DNA of 64,000 nucleotides from Leptolyngbya sp. PCC 7375 (GCF_000316115.1 NZ_JH993797.1:5795381-5859380); one strand, 5' to 3'. Shown: positions 34,967 to 44,086, numbered from the stretch's first letter. A program made the numbers and translations. The notes: generated by a model not told the origin, from the sequence alone.

Positions 34967-35875
34967 ATGCGCGATCGCATCGACCAAATCGTTCAGAACC
35001 TGAATAAAACCATTGTTGGCAAAGCAGAGCCCATTCGCCTGGTGCTGGTGGCACTTTTATCCGGTGGTCATGTTCTGCTCGAAGATGTACCTGGAGTGGG
35101 AAAAACCTTACTAGCAAAGTCCCTAGCCCGCTGCATTGATGGAAAATTTCAACGGGTGCAGTGCACACCCGATTTACTGCCCAGCGATGTCACTGGCACA
35201 AATATCTGGAACCCCAGCAGCGGCACGTTTCAGTTTATGCCAGGACCAGTATTTGCCAACATACTACTGACCGATGAAATTAATCGTGCGACACCGCGCA
35301 CTCAGTCGGCACTACTCGAAGTGATGGAAGAACATCAGGTGACCCTCGACGGCGTCTCTCGCCTGGTGCCCGAACCGTTTTTCGTGATTGCAACCCAAAA
35401 TCCTGTGGAGTATCAAGGAACATTTCCATTGCCCGAAGCCCAGATGGATCGCTTTGCCCTATCCCTAAGCTTGGGCTACCCCAGTGCCGACGAAGAACTG
35501 AAGATGCTGCAAAATTTGACCCAGCCATTTAAACCAGCTGATCTAGAGTCCTGCATTACCCTAGACGAAATGCACAGCCTGCAACAGCAGTGTCAGCAGG
35601 TCAGGGTCGAAGACTCCGTACAGCAGTACATGATTAATCTGGTGCGTGCCACCCGTGACCATGAGGATGTTGCCCTTGGTGTTAGCCCACGGGGGACAGT
35701 GGCTCTCTATCGAGCGGTACAGGCCTTAGCCTTTCTAGAAGATCGAGACTATGGTCTACCTGACGATGTCAAGACCCTGGCCACAGCTGTTTTAGCCCAT
35801 CGAGTCATTGCCAGTGGCGGTCACAAAAGCGCTCCCATCATTGCCCAGCTTTTAGACACAGTGCCCATCCCGTAG
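34967..35875 (+). CDS. MoxR-family AAA ATPase
   Basis: 302 residues. Walker A in LLEDVPGVGKTLLAKSLAR, Walker B with FANILLTDEINRATPRTQSA, sensor-1 region VIATQNPVEYQGTFPLPEAQ, and sensor-2/lid GVSPRGTVALYRAVQALAFL. MoxR proteins act as chaperones, usually next to DUF58 and VWA genes; here no such partner follows within the next genes. The next gene, a dienelactone hydrolase-like lipoprotein, is not a usual partner. Confidence 0.95.
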   Translation: MRDRIDQIVQNLNKTIVGKAEPIRLVLVALLSGGHVLLEDVPGVGKTLLAKSLARCIDGKFQRVQCTPDLLPSDVTGTNIWNPSSGTFQFMPGPVFANILLTDEINRATPRTQSALLEVMEEHQVTLDGVSRLVPEPFFVIATQNPVEYQGTFPLPEAQMDRFALSLSLGYPSADEELKMLQNLTQPFKPADLESCITLDEMHSLQQQCQQVRVEDSVQQYMINLVRATRDHEDVALGVSPRGTVALYRAVQALAFLEDRDYGLPDDVKTLATAVLAHRVIASGGHKSAPIIAQLLDTVPIP

Positions 35876-35981
35876 GGGTCGGCCTTGTGCCTACCTGCCC
35901 TGACACGGTTCAACCCTTGTTTCTCAGGTTATCTTTAGAAAAATCGATTACTCTTTAAGCGTTACTCTCGCGTTAGCAACA

Positions 35982-36860
35982 ATGCGCAAACTGTTGGGTC
36001 TTGCCCTGGTGACAGCTCTATTCGCCTTTAGCTGTACCTTGATCAATCCTCCTTCGTCTAGTCAAACTCCTGCTAATGACCAAAGCGAGGCCATAGCAGA
36101 ACTCCACAACGACGATGTTCCAGTGGCGTCTCCTGCAGCAAAAGATGTTGCAGATGAGACTATAACGGCACAGGATGTTACCTATGGAACCCTTGATGGC
36201 ATTCCATTTGAAGGCTATCTTGTTAAACCCGCAGATGCCACTGAGCCTTTACCCGGCTTAATTGTGATTCAAGAATGGTGGGGCCTTAACGACAATATTC
36301 GCACCATGACCCGTCGCCTTGCTGCTGAAGGCTACGCCGCCTTGGCTGTTGATCTATACGATGGGCAGGTAGCAGAAACCCGCGATGAAGCTAAAACCTT
36401 GGTGCAAGCGGCTATTCAAAACTCAGATCGGCTGACTCAAAACGTGATAGCCGCCCATAACTATCTTACCAATGAACAACAGGCCCCTAAGGTTGGCAGT
36501 ATTGGCTGGTGTTTTGGTGGGTCCTGGTCTTTCAATACAGCCCTGGCGCTACCTGAAGATCTTGACGCGGCTGTGATTTACTACGGCAGCCAACTATCCA
36601 CTGATCCAACCACCCTTGGACCCTTACAAATGCCAATTCAAGGACACTTTGGCGCTTTGGATACCAACCCCTCTCCCGACACAGTTCAATCATTTGAGAC
36701 AGCGCTCAAGAACCTTGGCAAAGATACTGATATCTATATATATGAAGGAGCCAATCATGCGTTTGCGAATCCTTCTGGCACCCGTTACAACGCTGACGCG
36801 GCAGACCTTGCCTGGCAAAGAACTATAGCGTTTCTAAGACAGCATCTTAGCAATAGTTAA
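35982..36860 (+). CDS. Dienelactone-hydrolase-family lipoprotein
   Basis: 292 residues. A lipoprotein signal ends at ALFAFSC (lipobox Cys18). The alpha/beta-hydrolase domain has LIVIQEWWGLNDNIR, the nucleophile elbow VGSIGWCFGGSWS with Cys as in dienelactone hydrolases, then GHFGALDTNPSP (Asp) and EGANHAFANPS (His). It is exported and membrane-tethered, acting on unknown esters or lactones. Confidence 0.9.
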   Translation: MRKLLGLALVTALFAFSCTLINPPSSSQTPANDQSEAIAELHNDDVPVASPAAKDVADETITAQDVTYGTLDGIPFEGYLVKPADATEPLPGLIVIQEWWGLNDNIRTMTRRLAAEGYAALAVDLYDGQVAETRDEAKTLVQAAIQNSDRLTQNVIAAHNYLTNEQQAPKVGSIGWCFGGSWSFNTALALPEDLDAAVIYYGSQLSTDPTTLGPLQMPIQGHFGALDTNPSPDTVQSFETALKNLGKDTDIYIYEGANHAFANPSGTRYNADAADLAWQRTIAFLRQHLSNS

Positions 36861-36896
36861 ACGTATTTGTCAGCGGCGTGGAAAGGGCTGCAATTT

Positions 36897-37919
36897 CTAA
36901 TGGGCACTTAGTTTAGCCTCAAGCTCAATTTGTAAAGCCTCAGGAACATCCGATAGTAAATCGTAACCTGTAGCAAGCTCAATTCGATCAACAGAGGTTT
37001 GATACGTTTGCCATTGATCATCGAGACGCTTGTTATTAGGCATATCCACAGCGATTATCTCAGTGTTGTAAGAAACGTTATCCACAGTTGGTTCATCGTC
37101 AAAAATCACAATCACTTTCCAGGTACGGCTGGGAGGGATAACTCGCTCCTTGGCAATAGGTTGCTTTTGACCATAGACTCCACCAACGATATACAGGATC
37201 TTATTTTGCTGATAGATCAAGTCACGAGAATAATTTTCCAGTTCTTTCCAGGGTCCACGATTATTCTCAGCCGTCTGAGGAAAAACATTGGTCATGAAAA
37301 ATGTTGCCGAGTTATCTTTTTTGCTGGCTGTACGATCCGCTGAAGGCACCATATGCCCACGATCATAACCACTATTGGTATAGTCTCCAGGGGTTACTTG
37401 ATATGTCCCCTTGGGTAAAATGCCATCCGGGCGAAAGTTGTTTTGTCGCTCGGTACTACCAATCCAGTCGCGACTTGAGACCCAACTAGCCCAACGCAAT
37501 ACACCTCGACTTTGACTGTAAGCCAGAACATATTGCTCTCTATCAATTAAATAGTTATTAATATTTTCTTGCCCGGCGTGGCTAGGATTGCCCAGAGCAA
37601 TATGGGGATTGTTAGAAAAATAAGTTTCCCAGTCTAATGCTGGTGTGCTTTGAGGCAGTTGTTCACAAGCGCGACCGTTATCATCACCGTCCAAATTATG
37701 GGGGTCACCCTGAATGTCATTAAGGACTAATTGCGCCAGGTCTTGACTGACAAAATCACCACAGTCACAATTTTGCTCGACACAGGGGGGAAGATGGGCG
37801 TTGGGATCGGCCAATTGAGTGGCTAAATTATCGCAACTTGTCAGTATGAGCAAGAAAGCTGATGTTCTTACTGAATAACGTATCCAGCGTAGCCAATATG
37901 CTAAATTCTGATGCCTCAA
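36897..37919 (-). CDS. Secreted non-specific DNA/RNA endonuclease with Excalibur-like domain
   Basis: 340 residues. Lipoprotein-type signal ends at ILTSC. An Excalibur-like calcium-binding motif (NCDCGDF, DPHNLDGDDNGRACEQLP) precedes the nuclease domain. The catalytic motif is GYDRGHMVPSADRT, with its His in GHM, followed by FFMTNVFPQTAENNRGPWKE and LIYQQNKILYIVGGVYG. It resembles the NucA/NUC1 family of Anabaena. The fusion of Excalibur and NUC1 fits an extracellular enzyme. Confidence 0.92.
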   Translation of the reverse strand: MRHQNLAYWLRWIRYSVRTSAFLLILTSCDNLATQLADPNAHLPPCVEQNCDCGDFVSQDLAQLVLNDIQGDPHNLDGDDNGRACEQLPQSTPALDWETYFSNNPHIALGNPSHAGQENINNYLIDREQYVLAYSQSRGVLRWASWVSSRDWIGSTERQNNFRPDGILPKGTYQVTPGDYTNSGYDRGHMVPSADRTASKKDNSATFFMTNVFPQTAENNRGPWKELENYSRDLIYQQNKILYIVGGVYGQKQPIAKERVIPPSRTWKVIVIFDDEPTVDNVSYNTEIIAVDMPNNKRLDDQWQTYQTSVDRIELATGYDLLSDVPEALQIELEAKLSAH

Positions 37920-38049
37920 GGTTCCGCTTAAAAGTACTTATATTTTCACCCATGAGTTTACCCTGAGGTTAGTACAAAAATATTATAAATATTACAAAAT
38001 AAATCCTTATACATCCTTTGCTATCCCCCATAGAGGGATGGGAAAACGG

Positions 38050-38105
38050 CAGTATACTGTTAACTGCGCTGGACGATTTCGCTGGACGATTTCGCTGAAC
38101 GATCT
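38050..38105 (+). promoter_or_regulatory. Tandem 13-bp repeats and palindrome before sodN
   Basis: A perfect 10-bp palindrome CAGTATACTG (38050-38059; contains a -10-like TATACT) is followed by two exact copies of CGCTGGACGATTT (38067-38079 and 38080-38092) and a near copy CGCTGAACGATCT (38093-38105). The array lies 55 bp before the sodN start. It could be a regulator site or an mRNA leader structure, for example for nickel or oxidative-stress control; which one cannot be told. Confidence 0.6.
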
Positions 38106-38159
38106 TGCCGGCGAAGTTTCTAGCAGAAGCCCCATCAACTATTGAATCGATTGGTGATT

Positions 38160-38627
38160 ATGCTCAACAACGCAATTGAATTACTAAACGCTTGGTTCCC
38201 TGCTACTGAGGTCCACGCTCACTGTGATGGCCCTTGTGGTGTTTATGATCCCTCTGCTGCCCGCATCACCGCTGAAGCTGTGCTCTCGATGACTAAGAAA
38301 ATTTTGGCCCTTGAAGAGCCAGCAGATGCCGCTGGTAAAGTAGTCTACGCGAACACTCTTTCGCGCTACATCGCGATCAAGGAAGAGCAGGCTCAAAAGA
38401 CTAAGGATGATCTACTGATTCTATGGACTGACTATTTTAAGCCCGTGCACTTAGAGTCCTATCCTGATTTGCACGATACTTTCTGGAAGGCGGCAAAACT
38501 TTGCTCTGCCTGCAAGGTAGAGGTCAGCCAGCAGCATGCTGAAGAGCTCATGGCTGCTGTTGAGAAGATCCACACCATCTTCTGGGCAACTAAGGGCCGT
38601 GATGTGGCTTGGTATACCGCTAGCTAG
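38160..38627 (+). CDS. sodN: Nickel superoxide dismutase
   Basis: 155 residues from MLNNAIELLNAW (38160). A leader of about 20 residues precedes the nickel hook HCDGPCGVYDPSAARITAEA; SodX-type cleavage before the His leaves the N-terminal HCDGPC that binds nickel through His1, Cys2 and Cys6. It dismutates superoxide to oxygen and hydrogen peroxide, and is the usual form in many cyanobacteria. A hairpin terminator and then sodX follow. Confidence 0.95.
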   Translation: MLNNAIELLNAWFPATEVHAHCDGPCGVYDPSAARITAEAVLSMTKKILALEEPADAAGKVVYANTLSRYIAIKEEQAQKTKDDLLILWTDYFKPVHLESYPDLHDTFWKAAKLCSACKVEVSQQHAEELMAAVEKIHTIFWATKGRDVAWYTAS

Positions 38628-38654
38628 TAGCTATGTAGCTAATGTTTCTATAGC

Positions 38655-38687
38655 AATCCCGCAGGGTCTTTTCCTTGCGGGATTTTT
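38655..38687 (+). terminator. Hairpin with T-tract between sodN and sodX
   Basis: AATCCCGCA (38655-38663) pairs with TGCGGGATT (38676-38684), a 9-bp perfect stem, followed by TTT. It lies 28 bp after the sodN stop and 27 bp before the sodX start, so it may terminate most transcripts and let a minority read into sodX, which is needed in smaller amounts. Confidence 0.85.
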
Positions 38688-38710
38688 GTATTCATAACCA
38701 AAGGCTGTGA

Positions 38711-39139
38711 ATGGTGAGTCGTAAAAGGGGAGATGGGTATAGCCCATCACGTGAGGTACACAAAAGTGTACTGCCTAGTGCCGGATGGAAGGAGTATATT
38801 CAATGGCTATCAGGGCGACGGCGACGGTTTGTGGTTCGTGAGAATTCTATGGTGCCAACGCTGATGCCTGGAGATACGATTTTAGCCAAGATGGGAGGAG
38901 CGGTGCAGGTTGGTGATATTGCCATCGCCCAAGTACGCACTAGTCAGGTTGTTGCACCTGATAACTCTGCTGTATTGCTCCTCATAAAACGGGTCGGCGA
39001 AATCTTCTATGACGGTAGTGTATACCTGATCAGCGATAATACAAGTGAGCCGCAAGCCCGTGATAGTCGACACTTTGGTGTCATAGCAGCGAACCGTGTT
39101 ATCGGCCGCGTTACGAGCCGTTTGGCTGTATCGAAGTAG
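38711..39139 (+). CDS. sodX: Nickel superoxide dismutase maturation protease SodX
   Basis: 142 residues, S24/S26-like peptidase fold. The nucleophile Ser lies in VRENSMVPTLMPGDTILAK and the general-base Lys in LLLIKRVGEIFYDG. SodX removes the leader of the SodN precursor so that nickel can bind. Placement directly after sodN is diagnostic. A charged N-terminus (MVSRKRGDGYSPS) has no transmembrane segment, consistent with a cytoplasmic protease. Confidence 0.93.
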   Translation: MVSRKRGDGYSPSREVHKSVLPSAGWKEYIQWLSGRRRRFVVRENSMVPTLMPGDTILAKMGGAVQVGDIAIAQVRTSQVVAPDNSAVLLLIKRVGEIFYDGSVYLISDNTSEPQARDSRHFGVIAANRVIGRVTSRLAVSK

Positions 39140-39172
39140 TTGTGTCTCCACCCATTTTTGATTAATTGCTCA

Positions 39173-39664
39173 ATGGTAGCCCCCATTACTATTAGCCCCG
39201 CAACCCGCAATGATATTCCATTACTCTTTGAGCTTGTTATGGCTCTGGCGGAATATGAAGATCTGGCCCATGAAGTGAGTGGTGCGCCAGAAGATTTAGA
39301 AAAATATCTCTTTGGTGACAGTCCTAAAGCCCACGCTATTGTTGCGCGTATTGATGGAGCACCTGCTGGGTTTGCACTTTATTTTTTTAATTTCTCTACG
39401 TTTTTAATGAAACCAGGTATTTATTTAGAAGATCTCTTCGTTTTGCCTGGATATCGCCGTCGAGGTATCGGTACTGCCATTTTTCAATATCTCGCCCAAA
39501 CAGCTTTGGCTAAAGGGTGTGGTCGTTTTGAATGGAGTGTTTTAGATTGGAATCAGCCTGCTATTGATTTCTATAGGTCTAAAGGTGCCGTGATGCTCAA
39601 TGATTGGCGCACCTGTCGTGTTGCGGGTATAGCTTTGGAAGAGTTGGCTACCAGTGAGCAGTAG
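39173..39664 (+). CDS. GNAT-family N-acetyltransferase
   Basis: 163 residues from MVAPITISPATRNDIP (39173); earlier in-frame starts look spurious. Acetyl-CoA binding motif LEDLFVLPGYRRRGIGTAIF, then AKGCGRFEWSVLDWNQPAID and FYRSKGA. The pattern is that of spermidine/spermine-type and related GNATs; the substrate is unknown. It follows sodX by 33 bp. Confidence 0.9.
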   Translation: MVAPITISPATRNDIPLLFELVMALAEYEDLAHEVSGAPEDLEKYLFGDSPKAHAIVARIDGAPAGFALYFFNFSTFLMKPGIYLEDLFVLPGYRRRGIGTAIFQYLAQTALAKGCGRFEWSVLDWNQPAIDFYRSKGAVMLNDWRTCRVAGIALEELATSEQ

Positions 39665-39682
39665 TGCGGTACTAGTGGTCCA

Positions 39683-40120
39683 TCAATCTACAAAATATTG
39701 ATATAGTGAGTCCAACATAGGCTGGAGCTCGGGAGGTAAGCGCCGGACAATTTTTCGTTTGCTGATGTCTATAGGAACCAGCAATACCTGACCGGTAATA
39801 CATAGTTTTTGTGCGTCTTCTGTCGTATCGTAAATTTCGTAAAGCCAATTTAGTCTGACACTGCGTTGTATATCTAATCGCGTTCTAACCAATCCTTTGG
39901 CTCCCAAGATCAGGGGTTGGTGATAACGTAATTGCAGGTCGATGACAGGTAAGTCATAGCCTGCTTTGACAAAGTCTTCGAATGCAAATTCCAGGGCACG
40001 AAGACACTCCACCCGGGCTGCTTCCATCCATTGAACATATGTGCCATGCCAGACAATACCACCATAGTCGGTGTGATGAGGCTGTACTCGAAAACCATAG
40101 TCAAACCAGCGGTTAGTCAT
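39683..40120 (-). CDS. Acyl-CoA thioesterase (hot-dog fold, 4HBT type)
   Basis: 145 residues from MTNRWFDYGFRVQPHHTDYG (40120). The active-site region HHTDYGGIVWHGTYVQWMEA carries the Asp of the 4-hydroxybenzoyl-CoA thioesterase motif. It may be a 1,4-dihydroxy-2-naphthoyl-CoA hydrolase (phylloquinone pathway), as in cyanobacteria and plants, or a general thioesterase; the sequence alone does not decide. Confidence 0.88.
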   Translation of the reverse strand: MTNRWFDYGFRVQPHHTDYGGIVWHGTYVQWMEAARVECLRALEFAFEDFVKAGYDLPVIDLQLRYHQPLILGAKGLVRTRLDIQRSVRLNWLYEIYDTTEDAQKLCITGQVLLVPIDISKRKIVRRLPPELQPMLDSLYQYFVD

Positions 40121-40234
40121 AAATAAGTTGACTGTCAAACTACGAATTGTGAACCCTGATCAAGTTTATGAAAACAGGGTGCTTATCATAGATATTTATA
40201 CATCCTTGAGAGTTTATCCAATAGGGTTTAGTCA

Positions 40235-41092
40235 ATGATCGAGAAGATTTTGTTGGCCAGCTCCGGCCCAGGCAACACTGAGACAATGTTTAAGGCCCTG
40301 CTGGAAATCCCCATGATTCAGCGAGCGCAGGTAACTGTATTAAAGGCTATCCCGCCTCAAACAGCTTCCAGCGACATGGGCAATCAGCGTGCTGACAGTG
40401 AACAAGAGTTGGCAGACACGGTGACACGCTTGGGTATCGAAGCATCGAAGGTAACCCCTATGCTACGAGAGGGCGACCCCAAAGATGTGGTGTGTAAGGT
40501 CGCTGATGAAATTGACACCAGTCTGATTGTTATGGGCTCCCGTGGGCTAGGTGGTCTAAAGGCCATTTTCAAAAACTCGGTCAGTCAGTATGTGTTTCAG
40601 CTATCCTCTCGCCCCATGCTACTGGTGAAGGATGATTTATATAGCATTCGACCCATTAAGCGAGTTTTGGTTGCCCTAGATAAATCTGATATGGCAAAAG
40701 AGTCGCTGAGAGTTGCCATCGACCTCACCCGTGATATCCAGGACAGTGAATTGATCTTTGTTCATACTCTGTCAAACTTGCGTAACTCCATTGATGAGGC
40801 CATTAACGCAAATCCAGAGACTGATCCAGTTCTAGCGCCTGCCATCGCTGAAGCAAAGCGGTATCGTATCAACTATCGTTGTTTGGCCCCAGCCGGTAAA
40901 CCGGGTCAGCGTATTTGTGTATTGGCTGATGAGCTCAATGTGAATCTACTGATTCTGGGTTCCCCTGACCGACGTCCTTCCATTGCTAAAGGCTTACCTG
41001 ATATTGATCGGTTGCTAGGTGGGTCTTTGTCTGACTATGTGCGTATCCATGCTCCCTGTCCGGTGTTACTGACTCGTATCGCAACTAATTAA
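40235..41092 (+). CDS. Tandem universal stress protein
   Basis: 285 residues with two UspA domains. The first has MIEKILLASSGPGNTETMFK and the ATP-binding motif MGSRGLGGLKAIFKNSVSQY; the second begins IKRVLVALDKSDMAKESLRV and ends GSPDRRPSIAKGLPDIDRLL then SLSDYVRIHAPCPVLLTR. The second ATP motif is degenerate, so the two halves may differ in function. Confidence 0.92.
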   Translation: MIEKILLASSGPGNTETMFKALLEIPMIQRAQVTVLKAIPPQTASSDMGNQRADSEQELADTVTRLGIEASKVTPMLREGDPKDVVCKVADEIDTSLIVMGSRGLGGLKAIFKNSVSQYVFQLSSRPMLLVKDDLYSIRPIKRVLVALDKSDMAKESLRVAIDLTRDIQDSELIFVHTLSNLRNSIDEAINANPETDPVLAPAIAEAKRYRINYRCLAPAGKPGQRICVLADELNVNLLILGSPDRRPSIAKGLPDIDRLLGGSLSDYVRIHAPCPVLLTRIATN

Positions 41093-41102
41093 GTAAAGCT
41101 GA

Positions 41103-41265
41103 TTGGTTTGGGGAGTGTTGAATTTTGAGTTGAGTGTTGATGCCAAATTCGCGATTGCTGATTTTAGGAAATGCACTAGTCTAGTGCTATTGCTATTTAA
41201 CGGTGTTTCACAACTAACGTCATCTCGAGGATCAGCAATGCCCACAATTCAACACTCCAAACCAA
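41103..41265. repeat. Fold-back element with long inverted repeats
   Basis: TTGGTTTGGGGAGTGTTGAATT lies at 41103-41124, and its complement AATTCAACACTCCAAACCAA at 41246-41265; they pair over about 20 bp with a two-base bulge. Inside, GCACTAG-T-CTAGTGC forms a second hairpin, and smaller complementary pieces (GATTGCTGAT / ATCAGCAAT) suggest a cruciform. No ORF is inside. It looks like a MITE-like or REP-like element, but no clear target duplication is seen. Confidence 0.6.
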
Positions 41266-41355
41266 GAATTTAGCTGTGATCAGCGATTACTCTACGGCCA
41301 ATGGGGGTAGGATATGCCTGCGTTTGCTATCCTTGACCCACGTTTGTAGGTATTG

Positions 41356-41997
41356 ATGACTATGGCGTCTTTGTCCCACACCATTGAAGCAATCTTGTAC
41401 CTTAAGGCCAAACCCTTAACCATTGCCCAGATTGCCGAGTATGCCAAGTGTGATAAGGCGACTGCGGAGGAAGGGCTGATCCAGCTGATGGGAGATTATT
41501 CTCATCGAGAGGGAGCATTGGAAATTTCTGAAACTGAAAATGGCTATAGCTTGCAGTTGCGTCAGCCATTTAAGCCACTACTCGATGAATTGATTCCTTT
41601 AGATATTGGTTTGGGTGCATTGCGGACGTTGGCCGCGATCGCAATGAAAGGTCCTCTCAGTCAGACCGACCTGGTTGACTTGCGTGGGTCAGGGGCCTAC
41701 GGACATGTGCACGATTTAGTTGACCAAGGCTTGGTTCGTCGCCGTCGTCAATCCGATGGACGATCTTTTTGGTTACAAGTGACCGAAAAGTTTTATCAGC
41801 GTTTTGAGATTGATAAACTTCCACAGATTAATTTACCTGACGTCACAAATGATACATCTGAGCCTGGTGAAACCTCCATGGAAGCATCGGCCAACACAAG
41901 TAATGATTCAGCCGTAAAAACAGAGACAGAAACAGTGCCAAACCCTCTTTCGGAGGTGAGTGTAGCAGTTGAACCAATGGCTCTGTCAGAGGCTTGA
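41356..41997 (+). CDS. scpB: Segregation and condensation protein B
   Basis: About 213 residues from ATG 41356 (41362 also possible). ScpB binds ScpA and SMC for chromosome condensation and segregation. Winged helix features: LSHTIEAILYLKAKPLTIAQ, LRTLAAIAMKGPLSQTDLVD, and GSGAYGHVHDLVDQGLVRRR. The C-terminal Glu/Ser-rich tail is probably disordered. No scpA lies next to it. Confidence 0.93.
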   Translation: MTMASLSHTIEAILYLKAKPLTIAQIAEYAKCDKATAEEGLIQLMGDYSHREGALEISETENGYSLQLRQPFKPLLDELIPLDIGLGALRTLAAIAMKGPLSQTDLVDLRGSGAYGHVHDLVDQGLVRRRRQSDGRSFWLQVTEKFYQRFEIDKLPQINLPDVTNDTSEPGETSMEASANTSNDSAVKTETETVPNPLSEVSVAVEPMALSEA

Positions 41998-42154
41998 AAA
42001 GTTCACGAAGGCTAGTAGTCAATTAAGATATCGTTAAATCAAGCGATGTGACAGGGCATGTTTAAGATATGTCGTTCACACTGAACTTCTTGGAAGTGCT
42101 AGCTGAAATCGGCTTGATCACGCTAAGGTAATTAGAAGAAATACACAACCATTT

Positions 42155-42526
42155 ATGTTTAACCCTGATAGCGCCCAATTTATCGGCATGGGTTCTGACG
42201 ATGCACAGGTCAATCAATTACTGAAGTACCTACAGCATCAGCCACCTGAGGTTCTGACTCGCGTGGCCCAATCCGTGAGCGGTGAGATCAAGCAAATTAT
42301 CTCTCAAAACGTTCAGGGCCTTATTGGCGTGCTGCCGTCGGAAGGGTTTAACGTGCAGGTGACAACTGACCGTGAAAACCTGGCGGGGTTGTTAGCTTCA
42401 GCAATGATGACAGGCTACTTCCTACGTCAGATGGAACAGCGCATGGAACTTGAATCCAGCCTGTCAGGAGTATCTTCAACACTAGAGAGTGATTCAGATA
42501 GCGAATTCCCAGAATTTGATAGCTAG
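42155..42526 (+). CDS. DUF760 family protein
   Basis: 123 residues. The conserved cyanobacterial/plant block is clear: LLKYLQHQPPEVLTRVAQSV, IISQNVQGLIGVLPSEGFNV and NLAGLLASAMMTGYFLRQME. Function is not established; plant homologues are plastid proteins. A palindromic terminator follows. Confidence 0.9.
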   Translation: MFNPDSAQFIGMGSDDAQVNQLLKYLQHQPPEVLTRVAQSVSGEIKQIISQNVQGLIGVLPSEGFNVQVTTDRENLAGLLASAMMTGYFLRQMEQRMELESSLSGVSSTLESDSDSEFPEFDS

Positions 42527-42583
42527 GCCATCTGAAGCCAAGCTGCTACTACTTGGTTTTCAAGCTCACACCAGTTTGTAAGT

Positions 42584-42606
42584 AAATGCTTGCAAGCATT
42601 TATTTT
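42584..42606. terminator. Palindromic terminator between DUF760 and htrA
   Basis: AAATGCTTGCAAGCATTT (42584-42601) is a perfect 18-bp palindrome followed by ATTTT. A second hairpin CTACAGTAA-N5-TTACTGTAG (42635-42657) overlaps the 3' end of the convergent protease gene. Confidence 0.75.
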
Positions 42607-42648
42607 GATTGCAACCAAAGCTTGCAATGGCTCACTACAGTAAGTCAT

Positions 42649-43881
42649 TTACTGTAGATTGTTAGGCATTTTAGTAGGTTTGACCTTAAGGGTCTTCACT
42701 TCACCTTTGCGATCAATTTCTACTTTCAGAGCCTTGCCAATACTACTAGCCTCAACCTGAGTCTGTACATCGGTAGCTGTAGAAACCTCAACTTCATTCA
42801 CTTTGCTAATGACATCACCTCGTTGGATCCCGGCAATTTCAGCCGGTGTATCTTCCATGACGCGGATAACCATTACGCCTGAATCTGCCTCAATAGTGAA
42901 GTCAATATCTTCATCAGCATTAATGCGCTGACGCATCTCTGGATTAAGGTTAACCATCTGGATTCCCAGATAAGGGTGCTTCACTTCACCATCTTTAAAC
43001 AGCTGATCACCAATGCGTTTAGCCGTCTCAATGGGAATTGCAAATCCAAGACCCTGAGCACCGGCACGAATTGCTGTATTCATGCCAATAACTTCTCCTT
43101 GGGCATTGAGTAGTGGCCCACCAGAGTTACCAGGGTTAATGGCAGCGTCAGTTTGAATAAACTGAACCCGCTTGTCAGAAATGCCCACTTGGGAGCTGGT
43201 TCGACCGATAGCACTGATAATGCCAGCGGTAACACTGTTATCTAGACCTAAAGGGTTGCCAATGGCAATGGCCCACTGGCCTGCCGCTAAATTATCCGTT
43301 GCTCCCAGGGGAGCTGTTGGCAGGTTCTCACCATCGATTTTGACAACGGCAACATCAGTGACCGGGTCGGTACCGACTACCGCACCTTCAAATGAGCGTC
43401 CATCATTTAAGGTCACATTGACTGTTGTAGCTCCTTCTACAACGTGGGCATTGGTCATAACTTGACCATCACTCGTCATAATGAAACCAGAGCCAGTCCC
43501 CTGTTCGAGACGTTCGGGTAGATCTGGTTCCACCGGAAATTCATCTGTGAAAAATCGCTTGAATAAAGGATGCTCGAAGGGTTCTGATACTCCCCTAACC
43601 GAACGTGAAGCATCAATACGTACGACCGCAGGTCCCACCTGCTCGGCGGCAGCTGCAATAAAATTAGGATTATCAACCGACGGATAGCTGAGCTGTTGAG
43701 ATTGAGTTAAAACTTCTGTAGGCTCAGTTGCCGTCTGCAAAACCGAAGTAGCAATTGGTAGTTCACTATCCTGTTCCTCGACAACTGACTTGAAAAAGTA
43801 GCTATGACTGGCCCAGCCAGCACCACTACCCACCAGAAGGAGGCCTACATATAGACCGAGTTGTTTGGGAGAAATTTTCAT
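42649..43881 (-). CDS. HtrA/Deg-family serine protease (HhoA/HhoB/HtrA type)
   Basis: 410 residues from MKISPKQLGLYVGLLLVGSG (43881). N-terminal membrane anchor or signal. Trypsin-like domain with catalytic His in MTNAHVVEGAT, Asp in DVAVVKIDGENL and Ser in NPGNSGGPLLNAQGEVIGMN. A single C-terminal PDZ domain follows (MVIRVMEDTPAEIAGIQRGD, then VISKVNEVEV). The architecture fits cyanobacterial HhoA, HhoB or HtrA. It acts in the periplasm or lumen on damaged proteins. Confidence 0.93.
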   Translation of the reverse strand: MKISPKQLGLYVGLLLVGSGAGWASHSYFFKSVVEEQDSELPIATSVLQTATEPTEVLTQSQQLSYPSVDNPNFIAAAAEQVGPAVVRIDASRSVRGVSEPFEHPLFKRFFTDEFPVEPDLPERLEQGTGSGFIMTSDGQVMTNAHVVEGATTVNVTLNDGRSFEGAVVGTDPVTDVAVVKIDGENLPTAPLGATDNLAAGQWAIAIGNPLGLDNSVTAGIISAIGRTSSQVGISDKRVQFIQTDAAINPGNSGGPLLNAQGEVIGMNTAIRAGAQGLGFAIPIETAKRIGDQLFKDGEVKHPYLGIQMVNLNPEMRQRINADEDIDFTIEADSGVMVIRVMEDTPAEIAGIQRGDVISKVNEVEVSTATDVQTQVEASSIGKALKVEIDRKGEVKTLKVKPTKMPNNLQ

Positions 43882-44086
43882 TGCTGCTTCCTCATCACCT
43901 AGAGATGAGGGTTCTAATGAACTTACCTTAGCGAAGATTACCTCGAAAATGTATCGGCTTAAGTACACACTCCTGATACAGACTTATCCATGGTACTGAA
44001 TGTTGGTGTTGTGCTCAGGTAAATTTCTCTACCAATCACTGCGGAATGGTGATTTGCTATTGTTCGTAATCCTGGGTGCTCCAAGA

